In this document: positions 46,950 through 57,506 of the stretch, piece by piece
Position numbering within the stretch: position 1 is the first letter of the stretch
How the letters are laid out: every line of letters starts with the position of its first letter
Assembly: GCF_002836255.1 (NCBI RefSeq)
Contig: NZ_PJAU01000052.1
Coordinates: 1 to 64,000 of the forward strand
DNA from: Colwellia sp. 75C3
GTDB lineage: Bacteria; Pseudomonadota; Gammaproteobacteria; Enterobacterales; Alteromonadaceae
DNA length: 64,000 bases
Direction: 5' to 3'
The notes under the pieces: model-generated
The model's database searches: none
What the model was told of the DNA's origin: nothing
What the model saw: only the letters and a program-made list of their open reading frames with translations
Made by a program: the position numbers and the translations under genes

Positions 46950-46994
46950 AGGTATGAAAATCGCCTTTCCATACCTCATGTAAAATAAAATCAC

Positions 46995-47390
46995 CTAATC
47001 AGTGCTTGTTACATAAACCGTTATAGGTGCTAGTTTTGTCTCAGGTGCAAGCATTGCAATATCACTGATAGTGACATTGGTTTCTACTTTATTTTTTCTA
47101 TTACTAAAATGATTAATAAACTTAAAAGTTTCACTCGCATTATATTTATGAGCAAACTTTGCTAATCCTAGATCATTACAGAGGTAAACATTGGCAAGGC
47201 GTTTCTTATTAATATCAAATCTCCATATAATGTTTTTTAATTTCGATAAATTATTTGACCCGACTAAAACACAAACCTTAGTTTCAAGAGTATTATCATT
47301 AGCAACAAATCGATATTGTTGAGCATTAACATTTACGCATGCAATTGATAGAGCTACAGCAATTAAAATTGAGAATTTTTTAATCTTCAT
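46995..47390 (-). CDS. Small secreted protein, DUF3718-like
   Basis: A 131-residue protein with a signal peptide (MKIKKFSILIAVALSIACVNVNA). The mature part has YRFVANDNTLETKVCVLVGS and YLCNDLGLAKFAHKY, matching in spacing the Cys and CN motifs of the DUF3718 family of marine gammaproteobacteria, as far as I recall. Function unknown. It lies alone with its own terminator. Confidence 0.65.
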   Translation of the reverse strand: MKIKKFSILIAVALSIACVNVNAQQYRFVANDNTLETKVCVLVGSNNLSKLKNIIWRFDINKKRLANVYLCNDLGLAKFAHKYNASETFKFINHFSNRKNKVETNVTISDIAMLAPETKLAPITVYVTSTD

Positions 47391-47792
47391 TGGAAATCTC
47401 CTTTATCAAATTATCCTAATTAACAGTGGAGGAAACACTCAAACAACGAGATAACGTCAATCCTGCTAAAACAATTCCTTTTGCTTAATTAATAATTTTA
47501 ACCAATAATCGAAAATTTATAAGTAATCTTAAACAGCTAGATGTAACAAATCATGCCCAACATTATCGACCTATTCGTTATTATTTCATCAGCGTTGACT
47601 GAATAAATATAAAACTTAGCAACTTAACATCGCTATAAAATAATAAATCATAAAGTGAAATCATGTCATTTTATGTGAATTACAAATTTAGTAACAACTC
47701 TATAAGGCGAAGCTATAAATTGAGCTGTATTTCCCTATTAGCAGAAACAACAGTCATAAGAAATAATGTAGCTAGCCTTCAATGGATATAGA
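47391..47792. other. Intergenic region, 402 bp
   Basis: It lies upstream of the small secreted protein gene and downstream of folD. I see nothing further I can support. Confidence 0.4.
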
Positions 47793-48641
47793 TTATTTTT
47801 GTAACGTTAACTCAGCAGCTGCTACTGTCTGATAGATTAATGTGTTTATTGTCATTGGTCCAACACCACCAGGTACTGGGGTATATGCCTTAACTCGATT
47901 CACAAGCGGTGATAATTCAATGTCACCAACACCACCTTCATGATAGCCAGCATCGATTACAACAGCATCGTCTTTAATCCAATCGGCTTTTATAAATTCA
48001 GGTCTACCAACAGCGCCAACGATGATATCTGCATTACTTATAATTTTATCAAGGCCTATAGTTTTTGAATGACAAATAGTCACTGTACAATTTTTATTAA
48101 GTAGCATCATTGCCATTGGTTTGCCAAGAATAGGGCTTCTGCCTACAACAACGGCATGTTTGCCTTCTAGCTCTATATCATATGCTTCTAAAATTCGAAT
48201 GATTCCTTTTGGTGTTGCACTGCCATAAGAGGTCTCATTCATTGCCATTCGACCGAAGCCCAAACAAGTTACCCCATCAACATCCTTAGATAAATCTATG
48301 GCATCAAAGCATTGTCTTTCATTAATTTGTGTTGGTACTGGGTGTTGTAAGAGAATGCCGTGTATGTTTGGATTGGCATTAAGTTTTTCAATTTCAGTCA
48401 GTAACTCTTCTGTCGTGGTGTGCTCTGACATTTCGACCTTCAACGAATCCATACCAATGCGAGTACAGGCGTTCGACTTCATTTTTACATAGGTTGCCGA
48501 TGAAGGATCATTGCCTACGAGAATTGTCGCTAAAATAGGAACAACACCGTTACTCAGTGTCTTAATCTGTGCAACTCTTGTACGTAAATCTTCTTCAGAT
48601 TTTTTGGCTACGCTTTTTCCATCTAAAATCAATGCTGACAT
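47793..48641 (-). CDS. folD: Methylenetetrahydrofolate dehydrogenase/cyclohydrolase
   Basis: A 282-residue FolD. It has [17 protein letters not shown] with the catalytic Lys, [41 protein letters not shown] and [16 protein letters not shown]. It interconverts methylene-, methenyl- and 10-formyl-tetrahydrofolate with NADP. Full family length, single gene. Confidence 0.96.
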   Translation of the reverse strand: MSALILDGKSVAKKSEEDLRTRVAQIKTLSNGVVPILATILVGNDPSSATYVKMKSNACTRIGMDSLKVEMSEHTTTEELLTEIEKLNANPNIHGILLQHPVPTQINERQCFDAIDLSKDVDGVTCLGFGRMAMNETSYGSATPKGIIRILEAYDIELEGKHAVVVGRSPILGKPMAMMLLNKNCTVTICHSKTIGLDKIISNADIIVGAVGRPEFIKADWIKDDAVVIDAGYHEGGVGDIELSPLVNRVKAYTPVPGGVGPMTINTLIYQTVAAAELTLQK

Positions 48642-48868
48642 TGAAATAATCCTTAACTGTTATGTATTTTTATTAAAGGGCTAACGCTACAAAAAGCGAA
48701 AATATGGTGGCTAAAATAGTAAAGATATTAAGGTGATGAAAAGTATCATTAATAAATAACTTGTCAATTTTTACTTTATTAAGTGATAGTATTTTTAAAC
48801 ATGAGTAATAAGGGTAACGTCTGGGATGTCTTTATTTGGACAAGCAGTAATACCAAGAGCTTTAACTT

Positions 48869-48985
48869 ATACCAATCTCATTAAGTTTGTGATCTTGTTG
48901 TGCATAGTAAATATAAATCAGGGCAAGGCGCTTGATTGAGCAATAGCTGGCTATTGGGATTGAGAGCAACGCTGACATGGAGTAT
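48869..48985 (-). repeat. Intergenic miniature repeat D
   Basis: It starts with ATACCAATCTCATTAAG and carries a 48-nt core at 48924-48971, 46 of 48 identical in inverted orientation to the core at 62692-62739. The right end is not well defined. Confidence 0.7.
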
Positions 48986-49007
48986 TTTAACCCGCACAAG
49001 TGGGCAA

Positions 49008-49035
49008 TAAAAAAGGGTAACTTTCGTTACCCTTT
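49008..49035 (-). terminator. Terminator of the S8 protease gene
   Basis: AAAGGGTAAC, loop TTTC, GTTACCCTTT (49012-49035), with a minus-strand T-run following. It lies 43 bp after the stop. Confidence 0.85.
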
Positions 49036-49077
49036 CAATGGTTTACTTATGCTTAATTTATCAAGCTATTTCACAGG

Positions 49078-51429
49078 TTACTGTGGTGTAGCTTGCAAGT
49101 TTAACGTTACGCCTGATGCTGCTGAATAACCGTAGATATCAACATACCAAAGACCTTTAGCAGGAGCGGTAAAGTTACAGGTTTCATTGTTACCATTTTT
49201 ATAAGGACGACAATCATAAGTAGAGGTTGTTGATTGCTTACCCTGTGTTACATATAAATCCGCATCACCAGTACCGCCTGATAACGTAACCGCTAAGTCA
49301 GCATAACCTTCAGCTAAATCAAGGGTATAACGAGTCCATGATCTACTTGCTACCGAAACATCATTCACTGTGCTATCAATTGGATTTACAGTACCGCCAC
49401 CTGTGCTCGGCTCAGTATAGCTACCCGTTAAGGTAACATCTGCAAAATCACTATACGCTTTAACTCTTACGTAATAAGTGCCACCTTCTTGTGTGCTTGC
49501 ACATGATTCAACATTACCTGATTTATATGGACGACAATCGTAAACACCGTCAGTTGGCTCTGCGCCAAACTTCACATATAAATCTGCATCACCACTACCG
49601 CCAGTAGTCGCAATATTAATATCTGTTGCGCCAGCAGGAACTTCCATCGTGAATACTAAGTCATTACCCGTGGAAGCTGTTAAACCACCTTTTACAACGC
49701 CATTTTCAAGTACAGTATCGCCTGGTGTTGTGCCGCCACCTGAGCCACTGCCATCACAACCGTTCGCGGTTATGTAATCAATCGCATCTTTAGTTTGCGC
49801 TAAGCCGTGACCAAATTTCACATCGCGACCTGTAGCACCAAGATCTTGTGCACTTGCGTTAAGTACATTACGGATCTCAACGTTAGTACAAGTTGGATGA
49901 TGGCTCCAAACCAGGGCAGCAACACCAGCAACATGAGGAGATGCCATTGACGTACCACTCATTTTACCGTAGTTACCCGCGCCAATATTTACCGTAGCAC
50001 TTAAACCAAGGTTAGCTAACATCGCAGCGCCATCGGTATCAGATACAGTAACACTAGGGATATTGGTTGCATTGGTATCGCCTAAAGTACCACCAAAGCT
50101 GCCTGCTGCATTGTTATAAAGAATAGCACCAACACCACCACTGTCTTGACAAGCTTTCACTTTATCATGGAAAGAAATGTTACCTCGCTGGATTAAACAA
50201 ACATTGCCACTAGCGCCTGAATCTATAGCTTCACCTGTCGCAAAGTTATATAAAGAGCCTGTTGCGCTGCCTTGGTTTTCCATAGCATTGGCGGTATAAC
50301 CTGTACCAGAAACTGATACTTCAACGACTGAGCCTAATCCTTCAGGATAAGTAGAATAAACATCAACACCTGGGCCTGATATTTCAACTTGACTATTTTT
50401 CTGTGAAAAATCAGCTAATACTTTAGCGCTATCAATTGCGGCTACTGACATTACTGAGTCGTATGATGCTGGAAAGCTTTCAACATCGGTTGTGCTTGTT
50501 GCAACACCATCGTTACCTGCAGCAGCGATAAGTAATACACCTGCATCATAAGCGGCTTGAATGCCATTTTTCTCACTAGTGCTTGAACCTGTACCACCTA
50601 AACTCATGTTAATAACATCTGATCCATTGCTCACACATTTATTTATAGCGCTAACTAAGTCAGAAGAGTAACCCCAACCAGCTTCATTAAAAACTTTAAT
50701 GATATGTAAATTAGGGTCGGTACCAATTACGCCACGCACACCAATACCATTATTAAGTGCTGCAATAGTACCCGCTACGTGAGTACCGTGTGGTCCACCA
50801 TGGTCAAACCAATTACCCGTGCCACTATCACTCGTACCATTAATAGTACCGCCTTGTGCGCCCATGTCTTCATGAGGTAAATTTAGACCTGAATCAATGA
50901 TACAAATTTTCTTACCGCCAGCATTAGCTGATGCAACACTGTCATCAACTTGGTCGGCTTGCACCATACCAATACCGTAAGGTACGCTTTGTGCCATAAA
51001 ACGACGTTGTAAATCTTCTTCTACGTATTCAACGTTTTCATCAGTTGCTAGACTCATTGCATCAGCAGCAGTTAACTGGGCACTGATCATATTCATTTCT
51101 GGGTATTCAGCTTTATCTTTAGCACCTAGGCTCTTTAACTTTCTTTTTACTTTTGCAAGACGAAGGTTAGCTTGAGGGCTAGCAAAATTACTGGTACTTG
51201 GAGCGTTATTCATCAGCGATTGGCTATTACCAGCTTGCTTATATTTAACAATAAAGCGTTTTGGTAAAGGGGAGCTCGCAACGGCAGATAATAAGTTATC
51301 TGTTGTTTGCACGCCCACTGGTTGCGCTGCATAAAGTGCCGTTGATATAGAGAGTGACAATACACTTGCTGTAGTTATTATTGCTGTTTTACTTATTATT
51401 AATTTGAATTTTTTATTATTATTTGACAT
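49078..51429 (-). CDS. Secreted S8 (subtilisin-like) serine protease with PA and two PPC domains
   Basis: A 783-residue exported protease. A signal peptide (to about residue 35) is followed by an I9-type propeptide (about 57-140). The S8 domain has Asp179 (ICIIDSGLN), His214 (HGTHVAGTI) and Ser494 (SGTSMASPHVAG). A PA insert (about 370-485) precedes the catalytic Ser. Two pre-peptidase C-terminal domains follow (about 580-665 and 690-780), which help secretion and are often removed. A likely nutrient-scavenging extracellular protease. Confidence 0.94.
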   Translation of the reverse strand: MSNNNKKFKLIISKTAIITTASVLSLSISTALYAAQPVGVQTTDNLLSAVASSPLPKRFIVKYKQAGNSQSLMNNAPSTSNFASPQANLRLAKVKRKLKSLGAKDKAEYPEMNMISAQLTAADAMSLATDENVEYVEEDLQRRFMAQSVPYGIGMVQADQVDDSVASANAGGKKICIIDSGLNLPHEDMGAQGGTINGTSDSGTGNWFDHGGPHGTHVAGTIAALNNGIGVRGVIGTDPNLHIIKVFNEAGWGYSSDLVSAINKCVSNGSDVINMSLGGTGSSTSEKNGIQAAYDAGVLLIAAAGNDGVATSTTDVESFPASYDSVMSVAAIDSAKVLADFSQKNSQVEISGPGVDVYSTYPEGLGSVVEVSVSGTGYTANAMENQGSATGSLYNFATGEAIDSGASGNVCLIQRGNISFHDKVKACQDSGGVGAILYNNAAGSFGGTLGDTNATNIPSVTVSDTDGAAMLANLGLSATVNIGAGNYGKMSGTSMASPHVAGVAALVWSHHPTCTNVEIRNVLNASAQDLGATGRDVKFGHGLAQTKDAIDYITANGCDGSGSGGGTTPGDTVLENGVVKGGLTASTGNDLVFTMEVPAGATDINIATTGGSGDADLYVKFGAEPTDGVYDCRPYKSGNVESCASTQEGGTYYVRVKAYSDFADVTLTGSYTEPSTGGGTVNPIDSTVNDVSVASRSWTRYTLDLAEGYADLAVTLSGGTGDADLYVTQGKQSTTSTYDCRPYKNGNNETCNFTAPAKGLWYVDIYGYSAASGVTLNLQATPQ

Positions 51430-51669
51430 CTTGTATCCTATTGGGTTAGTTATAATTATTATTTTTATGTTTGTTATATAAACTCCCTTTTATACAAACT
51501 CAGTACACAATGATTTTTATCAGAGCAAACAAAAGATAACATTAATGCCGTAAATGTTACAATAGTGTTACGCGTATGTAACAAAATAATTGCACTGCGA
51601 TTTAATTAAGACGAAAAAGGCATAAGTACATGCCTCTATCAAAATAAATAATAATTTATAGGATTTTTC

Positions 51670-52365
51670 ATGAGCCAATTTATAGGTGTTTTTGATAACG
51701 CTTTACCTGATGAACTGTGCGATAGACTAATGCAAGGCCATCAAAAAAGTGACAGAATAGTTAAAGGTCGTGTTGGTAGCGGCGTGAATACAGATCTAAA
51801 AGATAGCCATGATGTCACTATGGCTGAGAAAGACTGGCAAGCACTGCAACTTGAGCTTATTAATGCCAGCTACCCCCATGTAAAAGCTTATTTGACTGAG
51901 CATTATATGGCGTTAATTTCAGCATTGAACCCAACAGTCACAGATCCAGATACCGGTCTACCTATCTCAGTAACCAAAGAAAACTTTGAACGTTTAGGTC
52001 CTGTTTATCTTGACCAATTGATCCAATATGTTTTTTGTTACGATAATTTTACCGTTCAGCGCTATGAACAAGGGGTTGGTGGTTATCATTACTGGCATTC
52101 AGAAATCTATCCGCAACTACCGCATAATAAGCCTCTACATAGGGTACTCGCCTTTTTGTATTACTTAAATGATGTTGAAGAAGGCGGCGAAACTGAATTT
52201 CATTATCAGGATATGAAAGTTAAACCTAAAAAAGGTTCACTCGTTATTTTTCCTGCGGGGTTCACTCATACGCATAAAGGTCATGTTCCTTTATCAGATG
52301 AGAAATATGTAGTCACTTCATGGTTAATGTATAACAAAGCTGAGCAGCTTTATGGTAAGACATAA
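51670..52365 (+). CDS. 2-oxoglutarate/Fe(II)-dependent oxygenase (prolyl 4-hydroxylase-like)
   Basis: A 231-residue protein. The iron site appears as YWHSE (His143, Glu145) and FTHTHKG (His202), and the 2OG-binding residue may be Lys212 in DEKYVVTSW. HxE replaces the usual HxD. LAFLYYLNDVEEGGETEF is typical of the P4H fold. TATAGGATTTTTC precedes the ATG. Substrate unknown; it is divergent from the protease by 240 bp. Confidence 0.87.
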   Translation: MSQFIGVFDNALPDELCDRLMQGHQKSDRIVKGRVGSGVNTDLKDSHDVTMAEKDWQALQLELINASYPHVKAYLTEHYMALISALNPTVTDPDTGLPISVTKENFERLGPVYLDQLIQYVFCYDNFTVQRYEQGVGGYHYWHSEIYPQLPHNKPLHRVLAFLYYLNDVEEGGETEFHYQDMKVKPKKGSLVIFPAGFTHTHKGHVPLSDEKYVVTSWLMYNKAEQLYGKT

Positions 52366-52499
52366 CGGGTGATTATAATTCAAGGAAACTAAAGTTATTT
52401 ATTTAATCCTATATTAGAGATATCCCGTACGACGAGTTAAGGCATTCCTGCTAGGGTGCTTTAGCTATCTGAATGGTCATTTGCATATAACAAATATAA

Positions 52500-52527
52500 A
52501 AAAGCTCAAGCAATAGCTTGAGCTTTT
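52500..52527. terminator. Bidirectional terminator
   Basis: AAAAGCTCAAG, loop CAATAG, CTTGAGCTTTT. It separates the convergent oxygenase and PEP-CTERM genes. Confidence 0.85.
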
Positions 52528-52550
52528 AACAGTATCTACTTGAAGCTAAA

Positions 52551-53216
52551 TTATGCTTTACGGCGTGCCGCAGCTAAACCAAACAAAGCTAAAGCAAATA
52601 CTGCGAGTGTAGTAGGCTCTGGTATTGCAGAGACATTGAACTGACCTTTGGTGTTCCACTCTTTAAAATTGTGCTGGGTGGCATTATTATTTTTATCAAA
52701 AGATAAAAATTGGTAGTTACCCCATAAACCTTTTTTATTAGTAATGGCGATATCTAAATTAAAGCTATTAGCATTATCTAGTTGAAAAATTAAACCATCT
52801 GTTCTTTTTGCAGACCAAGCCCAATTTACACCATTTTCTGTCCAGTCATCAGCTTCATCATCTTTGAAAATAATTTCACCCGATTGTGCTAAGTTATCAA
52901 TCGTAAAAGTAGCAGAACCTTTATTTTTATTCCAAACGTTACCATCTCTATACTGGTCGCTGATCGCAAACAAAGCTACGTTGTCTTGATATTCAGCAAA
53001 AAACATAACTAACTTATTTTTTTGTTCATAGCCAGTATGAGCAGAATACTTACTGTAATTGTAAAAACTTTCAAAGCTCTCATCTAGAGAAAGTACGCCT
53101 AACTCGATGTCTGCTTTTAAAGAACTAGTACTTAGTTTGATAATACCTGCATTAGCGTTAGTTATAACACTTATTGAAAGTGTTAGTATTAATGCCAATT
53201 TGTTTAATAATTTCAT
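52551..53216 (-). CDS. PEP-CTERM sorting-signal protein
   Basis: A 221-residue exported protein with an N-terminal signal peptide and a C-terminal PEP-CTERM anchor: AIPEPTTLAVFALALFG followed by the basic end AAARRKA. An exosortase would cut and anchor it at the surface; none is in the window. The middle is beta-rich and unassigned. Such proteins often accompany exopolysaccharide. Confidence 0.88.
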   Translation of the reverse strand: MKLLNKLALILTLSISVITNANAGIIKLSTSSLKADIELGVLSLDESFESFYNYSKYSAHTGYEQKNKLVMFFAEYQDNVALFAISDQYRDGNVWNKNKGSATFTIDNLAQSGEIIFKDDEADDWTENGVNWAWSAKRTDGLIFQLDNANSFNLDIAITNKKGLWGNYQFLSFDKNNNATQHNFKEWNTKGQFNVSAIPEPTTLAVFALALFGLAAARRKA

Positions 53217-53680
53217 CTTTTACCTTGTTAAATCTAATTTTAAATTAGTACAGCTTAACGGAGTTCGTTAAATACGCCGGCATTAAAGCAATGTTAGTGC
53301 CAACATTTACAACCCGTAGTAAAACAGCTAGTTACCAACCCATTATTTTGAGTGTTTACAAAAGCAATTCTGCGATGTAAAAATTACTGACAGAGGTTAA
53401 CCAGTCACACCTAAAATACGCTACAAGCCAATTAAAACGGCACCTTATTGATTTAAATAAACTAACTAGTGTCAATAGAATTAATGTTTCAATACGTAAC
53501 TTTTGAAGTGGTATAAATAACTCAATTAATTAACAAGAAGTTACGTTCTTTTATGGCTTCTGTAGGTGAAATGTATTCAATTCACCACATAAATGTTAGT
53601 TTCCACAGAACTAATCCCCCCCAAAGATTTGAAATACTAGCGTATGGGCTCTTCCTCCGTATATAATTGAGGCAACAATA
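53217..53680. other. Intergenic region, 464 bp
   Basis: A divergent spacer between the PEP-CTERM gene and the molybdoenzyme gene. No element was recognised. Confidence 0.4.
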
Positions 53681-53728
53681 GTGGTTGAATTTTTCAATTG
53701 TCTGCGTAGTTATTTCAAGGTGTATTTC

Positions 53729-56056
53729 GTGTCTGAGCATTTTAGTAAAAAACCCAAAAAAGCCGGTGGCCTATCATCATTAACTTCGACCTTAAAGCAC
53801 ATAATTCAAAGCCAACAACCACAAACTAATGTCAAAAATTTATTAAAGGCAAATAAAGATAAAGGTTTTGATTGTCCAGGTTGTGCTTGGGGTGATCAAA
53901 AAGAAGAATTACTGCAGTTTTGTGAGAATGGCGCTAAAGCTATTGCCTGGGAATCAACCAGCAAAAAAGTAGACGCCGCGTTTTTCGCCCAACATAGTGT
54001 CCGCCAATTACAAAAACAAAGTGATTATTGGTTAGAGTACCAAGGTCGGTTAACTGAGCCGATGAAATACAATACACAAACTGATCATTATGAACCTATT
54101 GACTGGCAAGAAGCCTATCAACTGATAGGCAATAAACTAAAAAGCTTAACCTCCCCCCACGAGGCTGAATTTTATACATCTGGCCGCGCGAGTAACGAAG
54201 CCTCTTTTCTTTATCAATTATTTGGCCGACTCTACGGCACTAATAACTTTCCTGACTGCTCAAATATGTGCCACGAAGCCAGTGGCGTAGCATTAAATGA
54301 ATCAATTGGTATCGGTAAAGGCACAGTAATACTAGACGACTTTAATCACGCCGATGCGATATTTGTTTTTGGACAAAACCCAGGAACTAATCACCCAAGG
54401 ATGATGAATGCCTTGCGTAAAGCCGCAAGAGGCGGTTGTAAAATAGTGAGTTTCAACAATTTAAAGGAAGTAGCACTCGAACGTTTTGCTAGCCCGCAAG
54501 ATCCGATAGAACTCCTCACCACCAAAGCAACAACTATCAGCCATGCATATTTCACCCCTAAATTAGGCGGTGATATGGCTGCCATTCGTGGCATGGTAAA
54601 AATTATACTTAGCCGTAACGAAGAGCAGATAATCAATGGCAAGCCAGCGATAATCGACAATGGCTTTATCAAGCAACATTGCCAGAAATTTGACCAATAT
54701 CAACAAGTGGTTAATGACACCTCATGGCAAAAAATTGAACAACAATCAGGGCTATCGTTTGAGCAATTATCACAAGCAACTGATGTTTTTTTAAATGCGG
54801 ACAAAGTAATTTGTACCTGGGCAATGGGAATCACTCAACACAAACATTCTGTCGCTACCATTCAAGAAATTGTTAATTTACAGCTGCTGTCAGGCAATAT
54901 AGGTAAAAAAGGCGCCGGTTTGTGCCCCGTTCGTGGTCATTCAAATGTGCAAGGTAATCGCACTATGGGCATCAATGAAAAACCTACTGCTGCTTTTATC
55001 GATAAACTGTCGCTAGCCGTTGATACCAAACTACCGAAAGAAAAAGGCCATAACGTTTATTATGCGTTAAATGCTTTGTTGGATAAAACCAGCAAGGTAC
55101 TGATTTGTTTAGGCGGTAATATCGCACAAGCGGCACCAGATACAGAACAAACTCATCAAGCATTAAAAAGTACCGAATTGAATGTACAAATTAGTACTAA
55201 GCTCAACAGAAGTCATTTATGTATCGGTCAAGACGCCCTCATCCTTCCCTGTTTAGGACGTACGGAAATAGATAACCAAGACACTGGTGAGCAGTTTATT
55301 ACAGTGGAAGATACTTTTAGCATGGTGCATGCATCACAAGGTAGCGTAGTTCCTCTTGCAAAGTCATTGCGGTCTGAAACCGCCATTGTCGCGGATATCG
55401 CTGATGCAACGCTAGCTAATATCAATACTAACTCCGCCATTAACTGGCAAGAGTTAAAAGGAAATTATGACCTGATTCGTGATTTGATCGAGCAAAGTAT
55501 CCCAGGTTTTACCAACTTTAATCAACAGCTTGAACAACCGGGTGGCTTTCATCTTGGTAACAGTGCTGCACAACTTAAATGGTGCAATTTACCAGAAAAA
55601 GCATTATTTTCTGCCCATGATCTGCCAACAAGTATTATCAATATTTCTGAAGATAAACTCAACGATCTGCAAAACAAAAACCAGCCAATTTATACTTTAC
55701 AATCACTACGTTCGCACGATCAATACAATACGACTATCTATGGTATGAACGATAGATACCGCGGTATTAGTAATGCGAGAAACGTGTTATTTATTAATAA
55801 AAAAGATGCGTTAAAACAAGGTTTTAAAAATGAAGATTATGTCGATATCACTTCTATATGGTCTGATAACAAAAATCGAACGGTAAATAATTTTATACTC
55901 TGTTTTTACGATATTCCAAGAAGTAATCTTGCTGCTTATTACCCGGAAACCAATCCTTTGGTACCACTGGATAGTTATGGTGATCGCTCTTATACACCAA
56001 CCTCAAAATCGGTCGCGGTAATTATCAATAAAGCTAAAAATCCACCACTGATTTAA
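53729..56056 (+). CDS. FdhF/YdeP-family molybdopterin oxidoreductase
   Basis: A 775-residue molybdopterin oxidoreductase of the YdeP branch. The N-terminal GFDCPGCAWGD is the family signature; the spacing does not form the 4Fe-4S site of FdhF. It has EFYTSGRASNEASFLYQLF, FPDCSNMCHEASG, NPGTNHPRM and VRGHSNVQGNRTMG, and the C-terminal cofactor domain (about 640-770). YdeP is linked to acid resistance; the substrate is unproven. The GTG start at 53729 follows AAGG; the frame open from 53681 is less supported. Convergent with fdhD. Confidence 0.85.
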   Translation: MSEHFSKKPKKAGGLSSLTSTLKHIIQSQQPQTNVKNLLKANKDKGFDCPGCAWGDQKEELLQFCENGAKAIAWESTSKKVDAAFFAQHSVRQLQKQSDYWLEYQGRLTEPMKYNTQTDHYEPIDWQEAYQLIGNKLKSLTSPHEAEFYTSGRASNEASFLYQLFGRLYGTNNFPDCSNMCHEASGVALNESIGIGKGTVILDDFNHADAIFVFGQNPGTNHPRMMNALRKAARGGCKIVSFNNLKEVALERFASPQDPIELLTTKATTISHAYFTPKLGGDMAAIRGMVKIILSRNEEQIINGKPAIIDNGFIKQHCQKFDQYQQVVNDTSWQKIEQQSGLSFEQLSQATDVFLNADKVICTWAMGITQHKHSVATIQEIVNLQLLSGNIGKKGAGLCPVRGHSNVQGNRTMGINEKPTAAFIDKLSLAVDTKLPKEKGHNVYYALNALLDKTSKVLICLGGNIAQAAPDTEQTHQALKSTELNVQISTKLNRSHLCIGQDALILPCLGRTEIDNQDTGEQFITVEDTFSMVHASQGSVVPLAKSLRSETAIVADIADATLANINTNSAINWQELKGNYDLIRDLIEQSIPGFTNFNQQLEQPGGFHLGNSAAQLKWCNLPEKALFSAHDLPTSIINISEDKLNDLQNKNQPIYTLQSLRSHDQYNTTIYGMNDRYRGISNARNVLFINKKDALKQGFKNEDYVDITSIWSDNKNRTVNNFILCFYDIPRSNLAAYYPETNPLVPLDSYGDRSYTPTSKSVAVIINKAKNPPLI

Positions 56057-56091
56057 CACCTTTTGTATGCTTAATTAATTAACTATTAGCC

Positions 56092-57012
56092 CTAATTAGT
56101 TAAGCGCCAATCACCATGATAAACATTAAAGCCTTTATTACTGGCAAAGCCTATCAAAGTTAGGTCAAATTGCTTGGCTGCTTGTATTGCGAGATCAGAA
56201 GGTGCTCCAACCCCAACTAAGACACTAATACCCGCCATAATGGCTTTTTGTACAATTTCAAAACTGATTCGACTACTAACCAGTAATATCCATAAAGGTG
56301 TAGCTTCGCTGAATTTATCCGACGCTAATAAAGCGCCTACCACTTTATCGACTGCGTTATGACGACCAATATCTTCATAGAGTTGCTGCATATTTAACTT
56401 ACTATCAAACAATGCTGCGCCATGTACCCCACCTGTTTGGTCAAAGAGTCCTTGTTCGCTACGCATTTTATCTGACAATAACAGTATTGATTGCGCAGCA
56501 AGCCCATTTTTATGATCGCTATGCGATAAGTTTATGTCCGTCTTTAATTGCAGTGTTTTTAATGATGTAGTGCCACAAAGTCCACAACTAGAGTAGCTCA
56601 TCATATATCGATCTAGTGATGATAAGTCGGGGATAAAACCCTTAGTGAACTTGACCAACCATTCATTATATTTACCTTCGCCAGCAACATCTTCTGATTC
56701 TAGTTTTATTGATTCAACATTCTTAAGTTGTTTTATTACCCCTTCACTATGCAACAAACCAATAATTAAAAAGTAATCATACCCGGGTGTACGCATAGTA
56801 ATAGTAAACACTTTGTTTTTTACTATGCCTTGCTCTAACCAAGATAAAGTAATCTGCAAAGGTTGTTCAACAATAACAATATCTTCGCTGGCTTTTCTTC
56901 TCAACTTGGTTAGATTATTTGCTGACACGTCACCGGTATCTTCCCGGGAAAATTCATAGCTGACTTTGTTGATTTTTTTTGTTGAATAGTTAAATATTTC
57001 AGTATTTTGCAT
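56092..57012 (-). CDS. fdhD: FdhD, formate dehydrogenase sulfurtransferase
   Basis: A 306-residue FdhD. The motif SSCGLCG with two Cys is the sulfur-transfer site; DQTGGVHGAALFD and EDIGRHNAVDKV are family blocks, and LVSSRISFEIVQKA is near the end. It passes sulfur from the cysteine desulfurase to the molybdenum cofactor before insertion. It converges with the YdeP-like gene, its likely client. Confidence 0.93.
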   Translation of the reverse strand: MQNTEIFNYSTKKINKVSYEFSREDTGDVSANNLTKLRRKASEDIVIVEQPLQITLSWLEQGIVKNKVFTITMRTPGYDYFLIIGLLHSEGVIKQLKNVESIKLESEDVAGEGKYNEWLVKFTKGFIPDLSSLDRYMMSYSSCGLCGTTSLKTLQLKTDINLSHSDHKNGLAAQSILLLSDKMRSEQGLFDQTGGVHGAALFDSKLNMQQLYEDIGRHNAVDKVVGALLASDKFSEATPLWILLVSSRISFEIVQKAIMAGISVLVGVGAPSDLAIQAAKQFDLTLIGFASNKGFNVYHGDWRLTN

Positions 57013-57506
57013 ATAAAATGTATTACTAGTTTAAGGGGACTTAATGTTTGAAAGTTTACCGACTTACTTTCAAACTGGGAAGCTGCAGTTTCACTGTTTA
57101 ATAAGTCAATAATTAAAATCTTGTACAATTTTTGTTGCAAATAAATTTATCAACATTAAATTGACACTAATCTCTCGATATTATTTTTTATTTGAAGTCT
57201 CCTTGAATAACATAGTACTGTTTACGCTGATCTGCGAGGTATAAGTTTCCCAATAGCTTACTATCCGCTGTAATTGATAATAATATTTATCAATATAAAG
57301 GCCCTTAAAGTTCTCATAAAGCGATCAATAACTTAGTCCGATTGGTATTATTGCTAATGCTGTATTACTTTTAAAGTAGCACCTATTTTAAAATTCTAAT
57401 ATCTCAATCCAATAAATTCACGTTAATTTAACTTTATTGCAGTTTTGACTCAGTTTTAATGCGCTTTTACTTTGATTTAGATACTTAAATAAGTTCACAG
57501 TCTTTA
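57013..57506. other. Intergenic region, 494 bp
   Basis: It contains a partial miniature repeat (57300-57348). No gene was seen. Confidence 0.4.
57300..57348 (-). repeat. Partial miniature repeat E
   Basis: Read on the minus strand it starts ATACCAATCGGACTAAG, then TTATTGATCGC, matching the left end of element B at 63515. Only one end is present. Confidence 0.6.

Larger units (their letters stand above)
48642..49077. other. Intergenic region, 436 bp
   Basis: It contains repeat element D (from 48869) and the protease terminator. No gene was seen. Confidence 0.5.
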
